From Histomonas meleagridis (taxonomy: Eukaryota > Parabasalia > Tritrichomonadida > Dientamoebidae): a stretch of 64,000 nt of DNA. How positions within the stretch are numbered: position 1 is the first letter of the stretch; every line of letters begins with the position of its first letter. The notes beneath the pieces are model-generated. The model searched no databases. It saw only the letters and a program-made list of their open reading frames with translations, and had not been told where the DNA came from. Position numbers and translations under genes: made by a program. Shown here piece by piece: positions 10,249 through 21,300 of this stretch. The stretch spans positions 532,001-596,000 of the forward strand of contig WSYJ01000092.1 of assembly GCA_020186115.1 (NCBI GenBank), given 5' to 3'.

Positions 10249-10492
10249 ATAGATTATTATTTTTTTCTCGTTAAAATATATTCATGGTTTTATAATATTT
10301 AATTAGCTCAATATTTTTTTCTTAATCTGAGCATTACGAATTTTGTTTTTTACATTCCATTCACAAAAACTTTTTCCAGAAAAAAACATTGTTTTTGTCA
10401 AAAATAACTCTGTTAAAAAACACCAAAAATTAATGTTAAAACGTTTTATAGAATATAAGAAAATTAATCTGATTAATTTTAATGGTTCATCA

Positions 10493-10837
10493 TTATTTTG
10501 GTTGGTCTTTCTTTTCCTCACTAACTTCCACTTTTTTTGATTCGGCTGCTTCCTTTGGGAATGCTTTTTCAGTTAAAGAACTTCTTAAATTATTAACTAA
10601 TTTTTCTATTTCTTCAGTAGGTTTATTTTCTTTTTCAAGTTTTTTTCTATAAGAGTAACATTGTGACTCAATTTTCCTTCTTTTTTCATGATCTTCTAAT
10701 GCTTTTGAGAATTTTCTTGTTGTCTTTGCAGTTTTTGGTTCTTCAATTTGAGGCTTTTTTAGCACGGCCTTACTTATAATGATGTAACCACTTGAACCAG
10801 TACCTCTTGGGGTCTGAACACCGAAACCATTGTACAT
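10493..10837 (-). CDS. Cwf21/SRRM2-N-terminal-like splicing factor
   Basis: 114 residues. The N-terminus MYNGFGVQTPRGTGSSGY is the hallmark of Cwc21/Cwf21 and the N-terminus of SRRM2, which sit in the active spliceosome near Prp8. A cwf21-type helical region follows at about 46-90 (ALEDHEKRRKIESQCYSYRK, then EEIEKLVNNLRSSL). The tail is charged. The start is chosen at the ATG encoding this conserved Met; the longer open frame upstream overlaps the neighbouring gene and is not needed. Its presence shows the organism splices, which bears on the interrupted ankyrin genes. Confidence 0.85.
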   Translation of the reverse strand: MYNGFGVQTPRGTGSSGYIIISKAVLKKPQIEEPKTAKTTRKFSKALEDHEKRRKIESQCYSYRKKLEKENKPTEEIEKLVNNLRSSLTEKAFPKEAAESKKVEVSEEKKDQPK

Positions 10838-10916
10838 TTTAATGAAACGAACATAGTCAATTTTCCATTCACAAATGCCACTTTTAATAAAGTGTTCAAT
10901 TCCAAAATGAATAAAT

Positions 10917-12098
10917 TTATTCAGTCTCAAGCTGTTGTTGTTCATTATCTTCTTTGTTTTCGTTATCACTACTACTACTGCTACTATCACTTTTTTCATT
11001 TTCGTCACTTTTCTCCTTTTCTGTTTCTTGGTCTTGTTCATTTACTTGTAATTGGAATTTAATACGTTTTTCACCTTCATTATTATATTCTTCGTCATTC
11101 TTCTCTTCTTCTTCCTCCATTTGTTTCTCTTCGTTATCAGAAGATGAACTAGATGAATGCTTCTCTTCCTCTTCTTCTTCCTCTCTTACAGCTTTATCTT
11201 TAATCGCTTCTGCTTTTTCTTCGTACTCGAGATCGATATATAAATCGTACGCTTTCTTATAGAACTCATGAGCTTTATCTTCATCTCCAGCTTTCTCGGC
11301 TGCCATGGCTGCTTCAACGTATAGATCTGGTTCATCTGAACTCTTCTTTTCTTCTTCTTTTTCTTCTTCTTCATTATCATCATGTTTTTTGTTCTTCTTC
11401 TTAGGTGGTGGTTGGTATCCATTAAGCGCCTTCTCATAGAAATCGACGGATTCTGTGTATTTGCGCTTATAATATTTGATTTTGGCAAGATATAGATATC
11501 TACGATAACTTAAAACTTTGTCTTCGCTTTCAGTTTCGGAATACGGACTGAGGATCGAGTCGGCTGAATGAATTCCTTTGCTCTTTTCTTGCTTATTTTG
11601 TGCTTTTGCATATATATTGGAATGTGCAATTTCAACTGCGAGTTTAAATTTGTCTTCATCTGTAAGCTCATCTTTTGTTATCTTGGCAGATTGATGTGCT
11701 TTGTTTAGATTACGTAAACCACTTTCGGGTTTTCCACTTTCATTGTAAAATGCACCAAGTTCTGTACCAGCACGAATGGCTTCAGCGGAATTGTCACCAT
11801 ATGCCATTTGACAAAGAGATCGCTTTTGAACAAGAAGTATAAACTTTTCATCATCATCAAGATCTTTATCTTGAAGTTTGTCATTTATTTCTTCAAGTTT
11901 TTCTTCTGGTGGGCGTGTGTCAACTTGGTTATTACTATAATATGTTTCTGCAAAGCTTTCGTTTTGATTACTTTTAATACTTGTCGAATATTTTGGTGAA
12001 GCACGAGAGAGGCGATAGCAGCTGCTATCGATCTCTTTTTGATTTAATCGATTTGTTCTTTGATATTGCTGTGTTTGATGATTAACTTTGCGAGACAT
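10917..12098 (-). CDS. TPR protein with acidic C-terminal tail
   Basis: 393 residues. TPR-like helical pairs are visible at about 105-135 (AGTELGAFYNESGKPESGL), 195-230 (YLYLAKIKYYKRKYTESVDF) and 258-295 (AAMAAEKAGDEDKAHEFYKK). Long Glu/Asp/Ser runs lie between and after them, with a very acidic tail from about 300. Acidic insertions in a TPR protein recall histone chaperones of the NASP/Sim3 type, but I cannot prove that family. The ATG at 12098 lies 64 bp from the divergent glycosyltransferase start. It ends 79 bp before the Cwf21 gene, which is on the same strand. Confidence 0.65.
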   Translation of the reverse strand: MSRKVNHQTQQYQRTNRLNQKEIDSSCYRLSRASPKYSTSIKSNQNESFAETYYSNNQVDTRPPEEKLEEINDKLQDKDLDDDEKFILLVQKRSLCQMAYGDNSAEAIRAGTELGAFYNESGKPESGLRNLNKAHQSAKITKDELTDEDKFKLAVEIAHSNIYAKAQNKQEKSKGIHSADSILSPYSETESEDKVLSYRRYLYLAKIKYYKRKYTESVDFYEKALNGYQPPPKKKNKKHDDNEEEEKEEEKKSSDEPDLYVEAAMAAEKAGDEDKAHEFYKKAYDLYIDLEYEEKAEAIKDKAVREEEEEEEKHSSSSSSDNEEKQMEEEEEKNDEEYNNEGEKRIKFQLQVNEQDQETEKEKSDENEKSDSSSSSSDNENKEDNEQQQLETE

Positions 12099-12162
12099 TT
12101 TAGAAAAAACGTATAAAACCGTTATTAACGTCTTTCTTGTTTCTTGTAATAAATTTGGCTAT

Positions 12163-14214
12163 ATGCGGAGAAATCATAATAGATATGATTTTCCCAAAAC
12201 TAAAATCAAAAAATTATTTTTATTATTAATTTTACTACTAATATTTTTACCAACATATGTAATTTTGCTTAATCCAAAAGTTACAATATTGGTGAATTTC
12301 GATAAACCCGAATTAAAAACTAGAGTCAATCCATTTAAAAAACTTGTAATCCCACAAATTGGATCAGAATCTACAAATAACTTTAAATATTCAAATTTAC
12401 TTGCCACAAATTCAGATGAATGTATCCAAAGACAAAAGGTAAAATCAGAATTCCGCCGTATTATAGATAAAGATTTTGAACAAAAGAATTTTAGTAATCC
12501 ACAAATTTTAATTGTTGGAAAAAAAACTGTACTTGGAGCCGCTTTAAAAGAAAAATTATCTAAAGAAGGCAAATCAATTATATCTGTTGAAGGAATTAAT
12601 GAAATTGATTTTGCTTCACAAGATACTTTAACCTTATTTGAAGGAATTCATATCACCGAAGCCTATATAACATACATACCACCCATTATTCGTCATACCT
12701 CATCAGATGGTTCAGATTACATCAAAAACCTTCAAAAAAAATATGTTGAGGGATTAACCAAATTTCTTAAAACCAAAAACATAAACTTTATTTTTGCAAC
12801 ATCACAACCTCTTTATTCAGATGTAATGCAAACAGTAATATCAAATGGAGGTAGTTTTATTGAAATGCCATATCTTATTGATTCAACCGCAGTTCATGAT
12901 CTTGAAAATCCGACAATGCGATCAGTACGTGAATGCCTTAAAGTTGGCTATTCTCACATAGAATATTCCCCTTATTCAACATATCAAAGTATTTCATCAT
13001 CAGAAGCGGCTGATTTTATAATTCAACAACTTCATAAGCAAACAACAGAACATATATTAGTTAAAGGATATTCAAACACAACGATTGAAGCATCCATTCA
13101 AAATGTTCTTAACACTTTACATCTTTCACAATGTAAAATTCATTTTCGTAATTATTCACATAAAATAGACAAATTACCACAGCCAAATAAAATCGAACAC
13201 ATTGGTTCACCAAATTCCGATGTACATCAAATGCTTACTGAAGCATATAAAGATTTCTCATATAAGGAAAATCCAATTCCTTATATGAGTATCGTTGTAA
13301 CAGGTCGACATGATAATTTTTCAGGTGGTTATATGATGCGATCACAGAACACATTAACATCAATAGATTATGCATTAAGTCAAGTACCACTCGCTAATAT
13401 AGAAGTTGTATTTGTTGATTATGCAACAGCCGAAACTACCACACTTTTATCCGAAGAATTTGTTATAGGGCCTAATTTACGTAACAAAGTTCGCTATATA
13501 ATTGTACCGCCGAAATCACATGAAAAATTATGTGAAAAACTGAATAAAAAAATGGCGTTTTTCGAATACATAGCGAAAAATATTGGTACACGTAGATCGT
13601 TTGGTAAATTTGTGTTGACAGCAAATACCGATGATTTATTCTCTACCGAATTGTTCGAGTTAATTGCAGCGCGCCAATTTAATGAAGCGATTATGTATCG
13701 TGCGTTAAGATGGGATCAAAGAGATACAACTTTGAAAAACGATGGAATTACTATGATGGAACTAATTGGAAATGTAACCGAAATATGGAAATTAAGGAAA
13801 ATGGATATAAACCAACGTTGTGGTCATGGATCTTATAGATTTGCTATTGTTGACTCTTCAGACGCATTCTCAAAGAAAAGTTATCCTTGCGCAACAGGAG
13901 ATTTCCTTTTGCTTTCGAAGGATTTATGGGATGCAGTCCAAGGATTTAATGAATTGCCTGCAAACCCAGGCGTTGATACTGTGTTTCAAGCAAGAATGAT
14001 GAAATTCGCGCCTGGATTCGCAAGAATGTTCGTATATCCTTTGATTATACATCAAAGACACCCAAGACAAAACATGTTTAGACCTTCTGTGGCTAATTCT
14101 GAAGAGGTACTAAATGAATATACTTGTAAAGGTACATGTAAATTATGTTCTCCTTATTATGACAGTGATGATTGGGGTTTGAAAAATGAAAATTTCTCAG
14201 TTATAATTAGATAA
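12163..14214 (+). CDS. Type II membrane glycosyltransferase-like protein
   Basis: 683 residues from the ATG at 12163; the open frame extends upstream only through a TTG. A short basic N-tail is followed by one hydrophobic anchor (about 17-36), typical of a Golgi type II enzyme. Residues about 110-150 (NPQILIVGKKTVLGAALKE) look Rossmann-like. The C-terminal half begins PYMSIVVTGRHDNFSGGYMM and contains VLTANTDDLFS, a DxD-like site of GT-A enzymes. Large families of such proteins occur in trichomonads, and the donor and acceptor are unknown. A nearly identical but broken inverted copy lies at 45104-46830. The stop overlaps TAAA. Confidence 0.7.
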   Translation: MRRNHNRYDFPKTKIKKLFLLLILLLIFLPTYVILLNPKVTILVNFDKPELKTRVNPFKKLVIPQIGSESTNNFKYSNLLATNSDECIQRQKVKSEFRRIIDKDFEQKNFSNPQILIVGKKTVLGAALKEKLSKEGKSIISVEGINEIDFASQDTLTLFEGIHITEAYITYIPPIIRHTSSDGSDYIKNLQKKYVEGLTKFLKTKNINFIFATSQPLYSDVMQTVISNGGSFIEMPYLIDSTAVHDLENPTMRSVRECLKVGYSHIEYSPYSTYQSISSSEAADFIIQQLHKQTTEHILVKGYSNTTIEASIQNVLNTLHLSQCKIHFRNYSHKIDKLPQPNKIEHIGSPNSDVHQMLTEAYKDFSYKENPIPYMSIVVTGRHDNFSGGYMMRSQNTLTSIDYALSQVPLANIEVVFVDYATAETTTLLSEEFVIGPNLRNKVRYIIVPPKSHEKLCEKLNKKMAFFEYIAKNIGTRRSFGKFVLTANTDDLFSTELFELIAARQFNEAIMYRALRWDQRDTTLKNDGITMMELIGNVTEIWKLRKMDINQRCGHGSYRFAIVDSSDAFSKKSYPCATGDFLLLSKDLWDAVQGFNELPANPGVDTVFQARMMKFAPGFARMFVYPLIIHQRHPRQNMFRPSVANSEEVLNEYTCKGTCKLCSPYYDSDDWGLKNENFSVIIR

Positions 14215-14373
14215 AAGAATTATTTGGTCGATTTTTATATAAACACAAAGATTTTAATACAGTAAACAAGGTATATGAACATTTAAAAAAACTGTATAGT
14301 TATTTAAAATTCAACAAAATTTTCCTACCAATATCCGTGCATTTTCCTAACTATTGTCCACACTATTCGGCGG
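12492..14373 (+). repeat. Long inverted duplication, intact arm
   Basis: About 1.88 kb is repeated in reverse orientation at about 44942-46830. It covers glycosyltransferase codons from about residue 110 to the stop plus about 160 bp of 3' flank, ending at GGCGGTT. Similarity begins abruptly at TTTTAGT(A/G)ATCCACAAA. The arms differ by only a few bases, so the event is recent. Confidence 0.85.
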
Positions 14374-14389
14374 TTATTAATGTTATTTA

Positions 14390-14535
14390 ATATTTTTTGG
14401 AATAATTTAGGATGTCGAAATGACACTAGGAGATTATGTGAATCGTTTAGAACATCACTTATGCTCCCATCTCAATATGGATTCACAGAAATAGCCAAAT
14501 TCATTACTGGTCATCATACCCATGTAAAATAAAAT
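14390..14535 (+). pseudogene. Solitary ankyrin module relic
   Basis: A single degraded module: ACATCACTTATGCTCCCATC reads TSLMLPS, followed by QYGFTEIAKFIT, and then the array consensus is lost. It is preceded by a degenerate spacer (GGAATAATTT...GTGAATCGTTTAGA). No lead or further modules are attached. It lies just beyond the 3' edge of the inverted duplication. Confidence 0.55.
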
Positions 14536-14678
14536 TGAAAGTTAGGTAAATCTGAAGGTTTTCAAAACCGTTTGATTTATCGTCTTTCCAAACCGAAATA
14601 GTATTTGAAATTGAGCGGTTATTTTGATGCATTGTATTGAAATTTGAATTGCCAAAAAGCCGTTTCTTTGGAAAAAAA

Positions 14679-15227
14679 ATGTTTCCGAAAAACTTTTCCA
14701 ACACAGAACCAAAATTTAGGGAAGCTCACTCTTTGGGCTACGATGGAATCGTAAAAGCCATGGACTTTCAAACGGAACAATTTGATAATGAATCAGATGG
14801 ATTAATTCGATTAAAAAAATTTATTAATGACACTACAAATGAAATAAAAACAAGTATTTCATTAAAAAAGAATGATCCTAGGATTTTATTAAAAGCTCAC
14901 TTAATTCATAGCTTAAATGATCCATTTATCACTCCTGAAGATATTAATTTATTATGTCAAAAGAGTTCTTTGACCAAAAGACAAGTAAGAGATTTTTTTA
15001 GGAACCAACGAAAAAGATTTGTTTCACCATTAAACAATCAATTTGAAGCTGAAATTACAAAACAAATTGAATCAATACAATTGTCTGATTCATTTATTGA
15101 TTCTTTTCTTGTAGAGTTGCATGAAAACCAGGTTTCTAATGAGGTTTATACCCAAAAAGAAAAAGAAGATTCTGAAGAAGAAATTGATATATCAAATATG
15201 GTATTTGATTTTCCTGCAATGATATAA
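14679..15227 (+). CDS. Homeodomain-like DNA-binding protein
   Basis: 182 residues from the ATG at 14679; the frame upstream starts only with a TTG. Residues about 68-113 resemble a homeodomain: DPFITPEDINLLCQKSSLTK forms helices 1-2, then RQVRDFFRNQRKRF is the recognition helix. The invariant pattern W48-F49-x-N51-x-R53 appears as F106-F107-R-N109-Q-R111, so the Trp is Phe. The spacing and R/KR end recall TALE-like homeodomains. The C-terminal 60 residues are acidic, a possible activation region. A nuclear transcription factor role is inferred. The fold assignment rests mainly on helix 3. Confidence 0.6.
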   Translation: MFPKNFSNTEPKFREAHSLGYDGIVKAMDFQTEQFDNESDGLIRLKKFINDTTNEIKTSISLKKNDPRILLKAHLIHSLNDPFITPEDINLLCQKSSLTKRQVRDFFRNQRKRFVSPLNNQFEAEITKQIESIQLSDSFIDSFLVELHENQVSNEVYTQKEKEDSEEEIDISNMVFDFPAMI

Positions 15228-15581
15228 GTTATGTTTAAATAAAATTGTTGTATATAAAAATAATAATTATGAAATTATTTGGAAAGAAGAATGGATAGAA
15301 ATGTTAAGTGAAATTATCTATCGTAACTTTCAAATTTATGTAAACTATTTAAAGTCTTCTATGGTACCTAACCTCACTTCCTTCGAGAACCTCTTTTTAA
15401 TCCCATTTATTAGAAAAATTATTAAACAAATAGCCGAAAAAAGAATTATATTTCATGAGTAAATATCAGAAAATCATCAACATGTAAAAGATTAGATACA
15501 AGACGTTATCTTTGAATACGCTTTTACTTGAGGATTAAAAAAAAATTATATCATTTTGTTTTTATTTATTGTCTTGATCAT
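15228..15581. other. Intergenic region, convergent 3' ends
   Basis: Lies between the homeodomain gene (+) and ankyrin array 2 (-). AT-rich, with no gene or structured RNA recognised. Confidence 0.5.
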
Positions 15582-16258
15582 TCAAGACTGCTGAAACGAT
15601 ACGTTACGAAGTAATTCAACTATTTCTATATGACCATTTGAAGATGCTTTCATAAGTGCTGTTTGAAATAATTTGAATAATTTCCAAATATTATTTTGAA
15701 ATAGAAAATTATCATAATAAAAATCATATAAAAAAGATTAAATGTCTTTATCATTTATGTTAATTCCTTTTTGTTCAAGAAGTAATTTTACGACTTCTAT
15801 ATTACCTAGAATAGATGCGAACATAAGTGCTGTATTAAATAATAGAAATAATTTCCAAATATTATTTTGAATTACGAAATTATCAACATAAATCCAAAAT
15901 AAAACAAACAAAAGCCTTTAGCATTAACATCTATTCCTTTCTGTTGGAGAAGTAATTTAAAAATTTCCACTTCATTATACATAATAAGTATTGAAAGTAA
16001 TGTTTCAAATAATTTAAATAATTTCCAAACAAAATTTTGAAACCAAAAATTAGTAAAATTAATTTTAAACAAAAACAAAAAATATTTTTAGGATTAACAT
16101 CAATTCCTTCTTGTTCAAGAAGTAATTTAACTATTTCTATATTAACTAGATTAGATGCTAACATAAGTGCTGTATTAAATAATAGAAATAATTTCCAAAT
16201 ATTATTTTGAAATACCAAATAATCAAAATAAAATATAAATATAACATATAAAAATCTT
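15582..16258 (-). repeat. Ankyrin array 2: four modules
   Basis: On the minus strand four modules start (Thr codon) at 16173, 16003, 15833 and 15662, steps of 170, 170 and 171 bp. All four are open. The module at 16003 is the most diverged (TLLSILIMYNEVEIFKLLLQ). The last module ends ...EIVELLRNVSFQQS with TGA at 15582-15584, a plausible natural C-terminus. Spacers carry the TTTGGAAATTATT-type core. The array is the 3' part of the gene led by 16158-17468. Confidence 0.8.
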
Positions 16259-17468
16259 TGGCATTAACATCAATACCTTTTTGTTTTAAAACATATTTTA
16301 CGAGTTCGATATTTCCTGATATTGCAGCAAAGAATAAAATATTTTCTGGTGGATTATTTTCCTTAAGAAAATATTTGACAAGAAATATGTTTCCATCTCT
16401 TGACAATTCATTAATGATATCATCATTAACCTCCAATCCTTCTTTAAATAAAAATGATAAAAGTTCATAGTTATTATATAAAATACATTTTTTCCCTAAT
16501 TCTTCTAAACTGTTAATTTCAGCAATTTCATTCTCATAAAGATATTTAAAGATATCATTTTGATGAAATCTAATTGCAGTTTCATATACATTGTCAAATG
16601 AAGAATGATTTTGTTCACATAAATGAATGATTTCTACATTTCCACCTGCAACTGCATATTTACCTGTGTTATTTACATTAGCGCCATTCATAAGCAAATA
16701 TTTAAAACATTTAACTGATGAAAAAAATGCTGCATAATCAATTAATGTAACATTTTCTTTATTAACAAATGAACATCTTTCATAAAGTGATGGCTCAATT
16801 TTTTGATTAAAATCAAAATTTGTTTCCGATGATATTTCTTGAAGTTTTTCGATTTCATCATTTCGAATTATTTTCGCAATTTCATTCGGATTATGCCCTT
16901 CTTTAATATATTGTTTATGAAGTTCCCAATCATTTTGTGAAAGTTTTATATAATTATCATTATAATATTTATAAAAATTATCATGAATTTTTTTTTGTTT
17001 TTCGTTTTCATTTTTTGCTCTGTAATGTGAAAAATATTTTGATTTAATGTTTTTAATAATATCTTTATGAATTAAATTGTATTCAATCATTTTATCAATT
17101 AGATAATATGCTTCTTGTGATTCAATTTCAGAAATATATTTATAAAAAAATTCAATGATTTTTGGAATGTTTTTATATGTTTCTTCTTCGTTTTGAATTG
17201 ATTGTAAATATTTAACATAAATAAAACTTTCTTTATGTTGTGAATAAAATGCAAAGTAAACTAATTTACTTGTAATATAATTAAATGAATGTGGAAAAGT
17301 TAAATCAAATAATTTCATTGTTTGTTGAGTTGAAAAAACAAGATTCTCTTCTGTTAAATTAAATATTAATTTTTTGAGAGAAATAAGATCTTCTAGACTA
17401 ATGGTGTGACTTTCATTATTAATATTATCTCTTTTTAAATTGTTTGTAGTTGAAGAAAAATCATTCAT
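16158..17468 (-). CDS. DUF3447/ankyrin lead exon, array gene 2
   Basis: 436 residues before the frame runs into a spacer. It is colinear with the lead at 113: NDWELHKQYIKEGHNPNEIA, RNDEIEKLQEISSETNFDFN, LYERCSFVNKENVTLIDYAA and GKYAVAGGNVEIIHLCEQN. A further helical-repeat region follows, with ankyrin-like units ending in LKQKGIDVNAKDFY near residue 405. The last 30 residues (FILIIWYFKIIFGNYFYYLI) are spacer translation and probably not part of the protein. ATG 17468 is the first Met. If spacers are removed the protein continues through array 2 to 15582. Confidence 0.85.
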   Translation of the reverse strand: MNDFSSTTNNLKRDNINNESHTISLEDLISLKKLIFNLTEENLVFSTQQTMKLFDLTFPHSFNYITSKLVYFAFYSQHKESFIYVKYLQSIQNEEETYKNIPKIIEFFYKYISEIESQEAYYLIDKMIEYNLIHKDIIKNIKSKYFSHYRAKNENEKQKKIHDNFYKYYNDNYIKLSQNDWELHKQYIKEGHNPNEIAKIIRNDEIEKLQEISSETNFDFNQKIEPSLYERCSFVNKENVTLIDYAAFFSSVKCFKYLLMNGANVNNTGKYAVAGGNVEIIHLCEQNHSSFDNVYETAIRFHQNDIFKYLYENEIAEINSLEELGKKCILYNNYELLSFLFKEGLEVNDDIINELSRDGNIFLVKYFLKENNPPENILFFAAISGNIELVKYVLKQKGIDVNAKDFYMLYLYFILIIWYFKIIFGNYFYYLIQHLC

Positions 17469-18328
17469 TTCTTATTAAATGACACTTTTTCATTTACATA
17501 TTTTTTTTAATCCGAATCTCAGAAGCAATAAAGTTTCAGTATTAAAAATTAAGATACAATAACATTAATTTTTACGCTACTTTTTTATTACTTATTTGAA
17601 TTCATTTAAGCGTCCAATTATTGGATATAATTGATAATGGTTCGAATAAGAAATTCACTTTTTTTTAAAAACGATCGTAACACTTTTCAAAACAAAAACT
17701 TTGTAAATTTTTTCTAATATTTTAACTTATATTATCATTTTGGTGTAAATGAACAACTAAAGTGTACATAAAATAAAAATTTAAATCGAAAGCATTTATA
17801 AAGAAGAAGATTTAGTTAAAAGCTGATGGTTGGCTATTCCCGTTTCCTTAATTGGTTGTGTTCCATACATGTAATTTATTTATGTCTTCATCATAAGCTG
17901 TTTCCTTTTTTGAACATCAGTTTATGCGAATGATGCAGATAACCTTTTATTCGTAATCGTTTTGCCAAAAATTGAAATTAAAAGGTATTTGTTTATTTTA
18001 CGAAAAGTGCAAAAACATGTCACTTTTTGAGAGGTGCACCTATCGTGTTCTGACCATTAATATTATCCGAGCGAAAAGAAATGGTTAATTAATCCATCGA
18101 AACGAATTATAGTGGTACCGAATTCTATTGATGTCACATTATTATCATTAACATTTATTAATCAATTTCATATGATCAAAATAATACACAAGAAATTTTA
18201 GGTAATTATGTAAATTGTTGTGAAGAAGAATTAATATTATCGAATTAAATTATTTCATTTTCTCAAATTACAAACAAGAAAATAATTATTTTCTTTTTGC
18301 AATAAAAAAATCAAATAATTTTATTTTA
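17469..18328. other. Intergenic region, no gene seen
   Basis: About 860 bp of AT-rich DNA between the promoter side of ankyrin gene 2 and the 3' end of REV3. No ORF, tRNA or repeat was recognised on either strand. Confidence 0.5.
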
Positions 18329-21300
18329 TTATTCATTAATTTCGAGATAAGATTGATATGTATCCATTTTTTCTTTAGCTAAAGCGCATTTCCAATAGTT
18401 ATCACATGAATAACAGCAAAATGCGTCCTTATCAATTCCATCTATATTTGCACATTTACTACATTTTTCCAAACACTCAAAATATTGTCTTTCGAACAGT
18501 TTAACTCTTTTCACCAATTCGAAAATGCATTCTTTTTTCCCTCCATTATTTAAACAACTATTACAAAATCTAGAAATTTTATTATTTTTACATTCTTTTT
18601 CACACAAAGGACAAATCACTTGTTTGCAATATCTTTCTAAAATTGTAATTTGCTTGTAATTTTTCTTAAATGGATAATATGGAATTTTATATAAATTAAT
18701 ATTAATATTTTTAATCCATTGATTTACATCAACGCCAATAGTTTCTAATACCCTCCCTAACGAAGGTATAATTTGTTTTAATATGTAATAATTTATATCG
18801 ATTCTTAAATTTTTTTCCAAATATTCGTTAACCGATACGACCCTTTCAATTAATTTTGACTTCGGCGCCGATGAAACTATGACATATTGAATGCGTTCAC
18901 CGTATATCGGCTTTTTACGCGGGTCACTTTTTTCTAATGTTTCGCTAACGTACGCCACTGGTGGCTTAACTTTGTAAGTACCAGGTCTAATTTCTTTAGC
19001 GAATATATAATCACCCAAAGGGATAGAATTGTTACAAATCCCATTGATATATTCAATAAATTTATCTTTTGCGATATCAATATTATGATATTTTTGAATT
19101 AATTCTAATACATCAGTCATCACTTTAGACACCAACAAACATGAATCGCGTCTTTTAATTTCCAAACCTTTCACATCAAATGTTAATTTATTTTGATGAA
19201 CATTTTCGTACATCCAACCACAATAACGTTTCTTGTTCACCAAGAACACTCCGTAGTAAATTTTTTCCAACTTAATTTTTATCGGCGATGGGAAAAACGA
19301 ACTAATTTCTTTACATAAATTTTCTGCGAATTTGAAACATTTTTCTTTTGATGAATTTGGCATCATAATAAACAAAGAATCGGTATCTCCGTACAACACC
19401 GTTAAGTTTTCATAATTTTTTTCGATATAATTTAATACGAATTCAATTAGATGACGCGAACATTCCACAATCGAATCCCCCAACTCTACGCAAGGCATTC
19501 TACCTGAATAATGAGCACTTGTATACCCATAAATACAAGCAGCGAAAGATTTCAATGCTTTTTGTCTTGAATCTAATACAGACAAAAGTTTCACATTTTT
19601 TGTATTTTTAATTGTATCCTTAATATAACTCCTTAAGTTTAATATTTGTTCCAACATAATTGGGAATATACCTTTTCTTACGTTTTTCTTCACGAACAAC
19701 ACATCATTTGGCGTATTAATTACATCCGAATTATTTATCATTTCATTCACTTTCTTCATATCGATTTGATAATTCTCGACACAACCAATTTGACCGAAAC
19801 CTTTTTTAATGTTTTCTACTCTTCCCAAAATCGTTGAATAACATAAATTATAACCAATGATTGTCGATGGATATAACGATTGGAAATCAATCACCATAAC
19901 AGGGTTCGAATAAAATCCGCTTTTGGGCTCCATTACTAATGGAATACTCATTGGCGCTCTTTGGCTCATCATTTCTTTCCGCGTTGGCGTATATAACAAA
20001 TAATTCATTCGTTTCGAGACACGACATAATAATGATTCAGTATGGAATTGTGATCCTCTTGTTAATGTCGAACATATATCAATACCAAAAACTTGAGTTA
20101 ATTCACAGATATATGGAATTAAATTTAACTTTCGAATAAGACTAAGAACTATGTTCATTTTGTTATATATAAAAAAGATATATTTATACGGCGTAATTTC
20201 AAGCCATGTTAATATTTGTTCATTAGTAATCTCTGGAAATGGAATACCTAATATTTTGTCACTAATGTTAGTTATTGTATAAATACGTAAGCGTTCTATC
20301 CCACGAATTATTCGCCATACATTAAAAATAATTCGTCCGCCAATATTACGGACATCTTCGAATGATGTAAAATGTTTTTTAACTCGTGAAATTTCATCAT
20401 AAAAATTGGTGATGCCTAAATAAATTGAACGTTCATTAATATAACCAATTGATTCTTTCTCAGTATTAAAGCCTACAATAATATCTGGATTTAATCGAAG
20501 AATCAAATTGATAAGTTTAGAAAAAAGTGTCGGCTCGTCGTTAACGTACATGCATTGAATGGGGTATTGAAATTTGGGACCGTTATATATGACGCCGGTT
20601 TCAAGTATTTTATCATTTAAATAAAAGGAATAAATAATAAAAATAATTGGATCATGTTCAGGATCTGGTAATAAGTTTGGACGTGGTTTACATCCAATTT
20701 CTAGAAATAAAATTGAAATGTTTTCTGATGAATGATTTTCTTCTTGAGTGTCTTCTTCAGGTTGTTCTTCATTAAGTTCTTCTTCTTCATTTTGATTAAA
20801 GGTTTCTTTGGTATATTTAAAAAATGATTTATTTTCTTGAACAATAAGTTTGGTAGCAAAAGTGTCTATCGTTGTGACTTGTGATGTTAAATCCGATAGA
20901 GTGCATGTTAACGGTCGCACGTCAAATGTTGATGGACAATGAAAAATCGGGCCTTCGCTTAAAATAGAATCAACTTCAAGTTGCGTACGTTGTTCTTCAT
21001 TTTCAATTGATTCAAGTGATTTATTAGGATCATATTTTTCGAGATATTCTAAAAGATTTTCTAATTCTTGTGATGTTGGTGGAATTTGTGATGGTTCTAT
21101 TTGTGGAAGACGTTGTGTAAATAAAAGATCTCTACGACTTGTAAATGTAATTGCTGGTTCTGTATCAATGTTCATGTTTCTTCGGATTTCTTTTTGTTCT
21201 TTCCAAATTGGTTCAAGATGACTTAAAATTTGAGATGAAGAATTAACTTTGGGTGAAATAATATCATTAACAGTACAATGTATTTCTGTTCCATATTTAC

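Noticed and set aside
10954-11262. Ser/Leu-rich plus-strand ORF opposite the acidic TPR protein
   Set aside because: It is the antisense reading of Glu/Asp/Ser codon runs.
12088-12162. Upstream extensions of several genes (12088, 9518, 21910, 37771, 40942, 29246, 40877, 14637)
   Set aside because: These extensions begin with TTG or GTG; the first ATG giving the family N-terminus was used instead.
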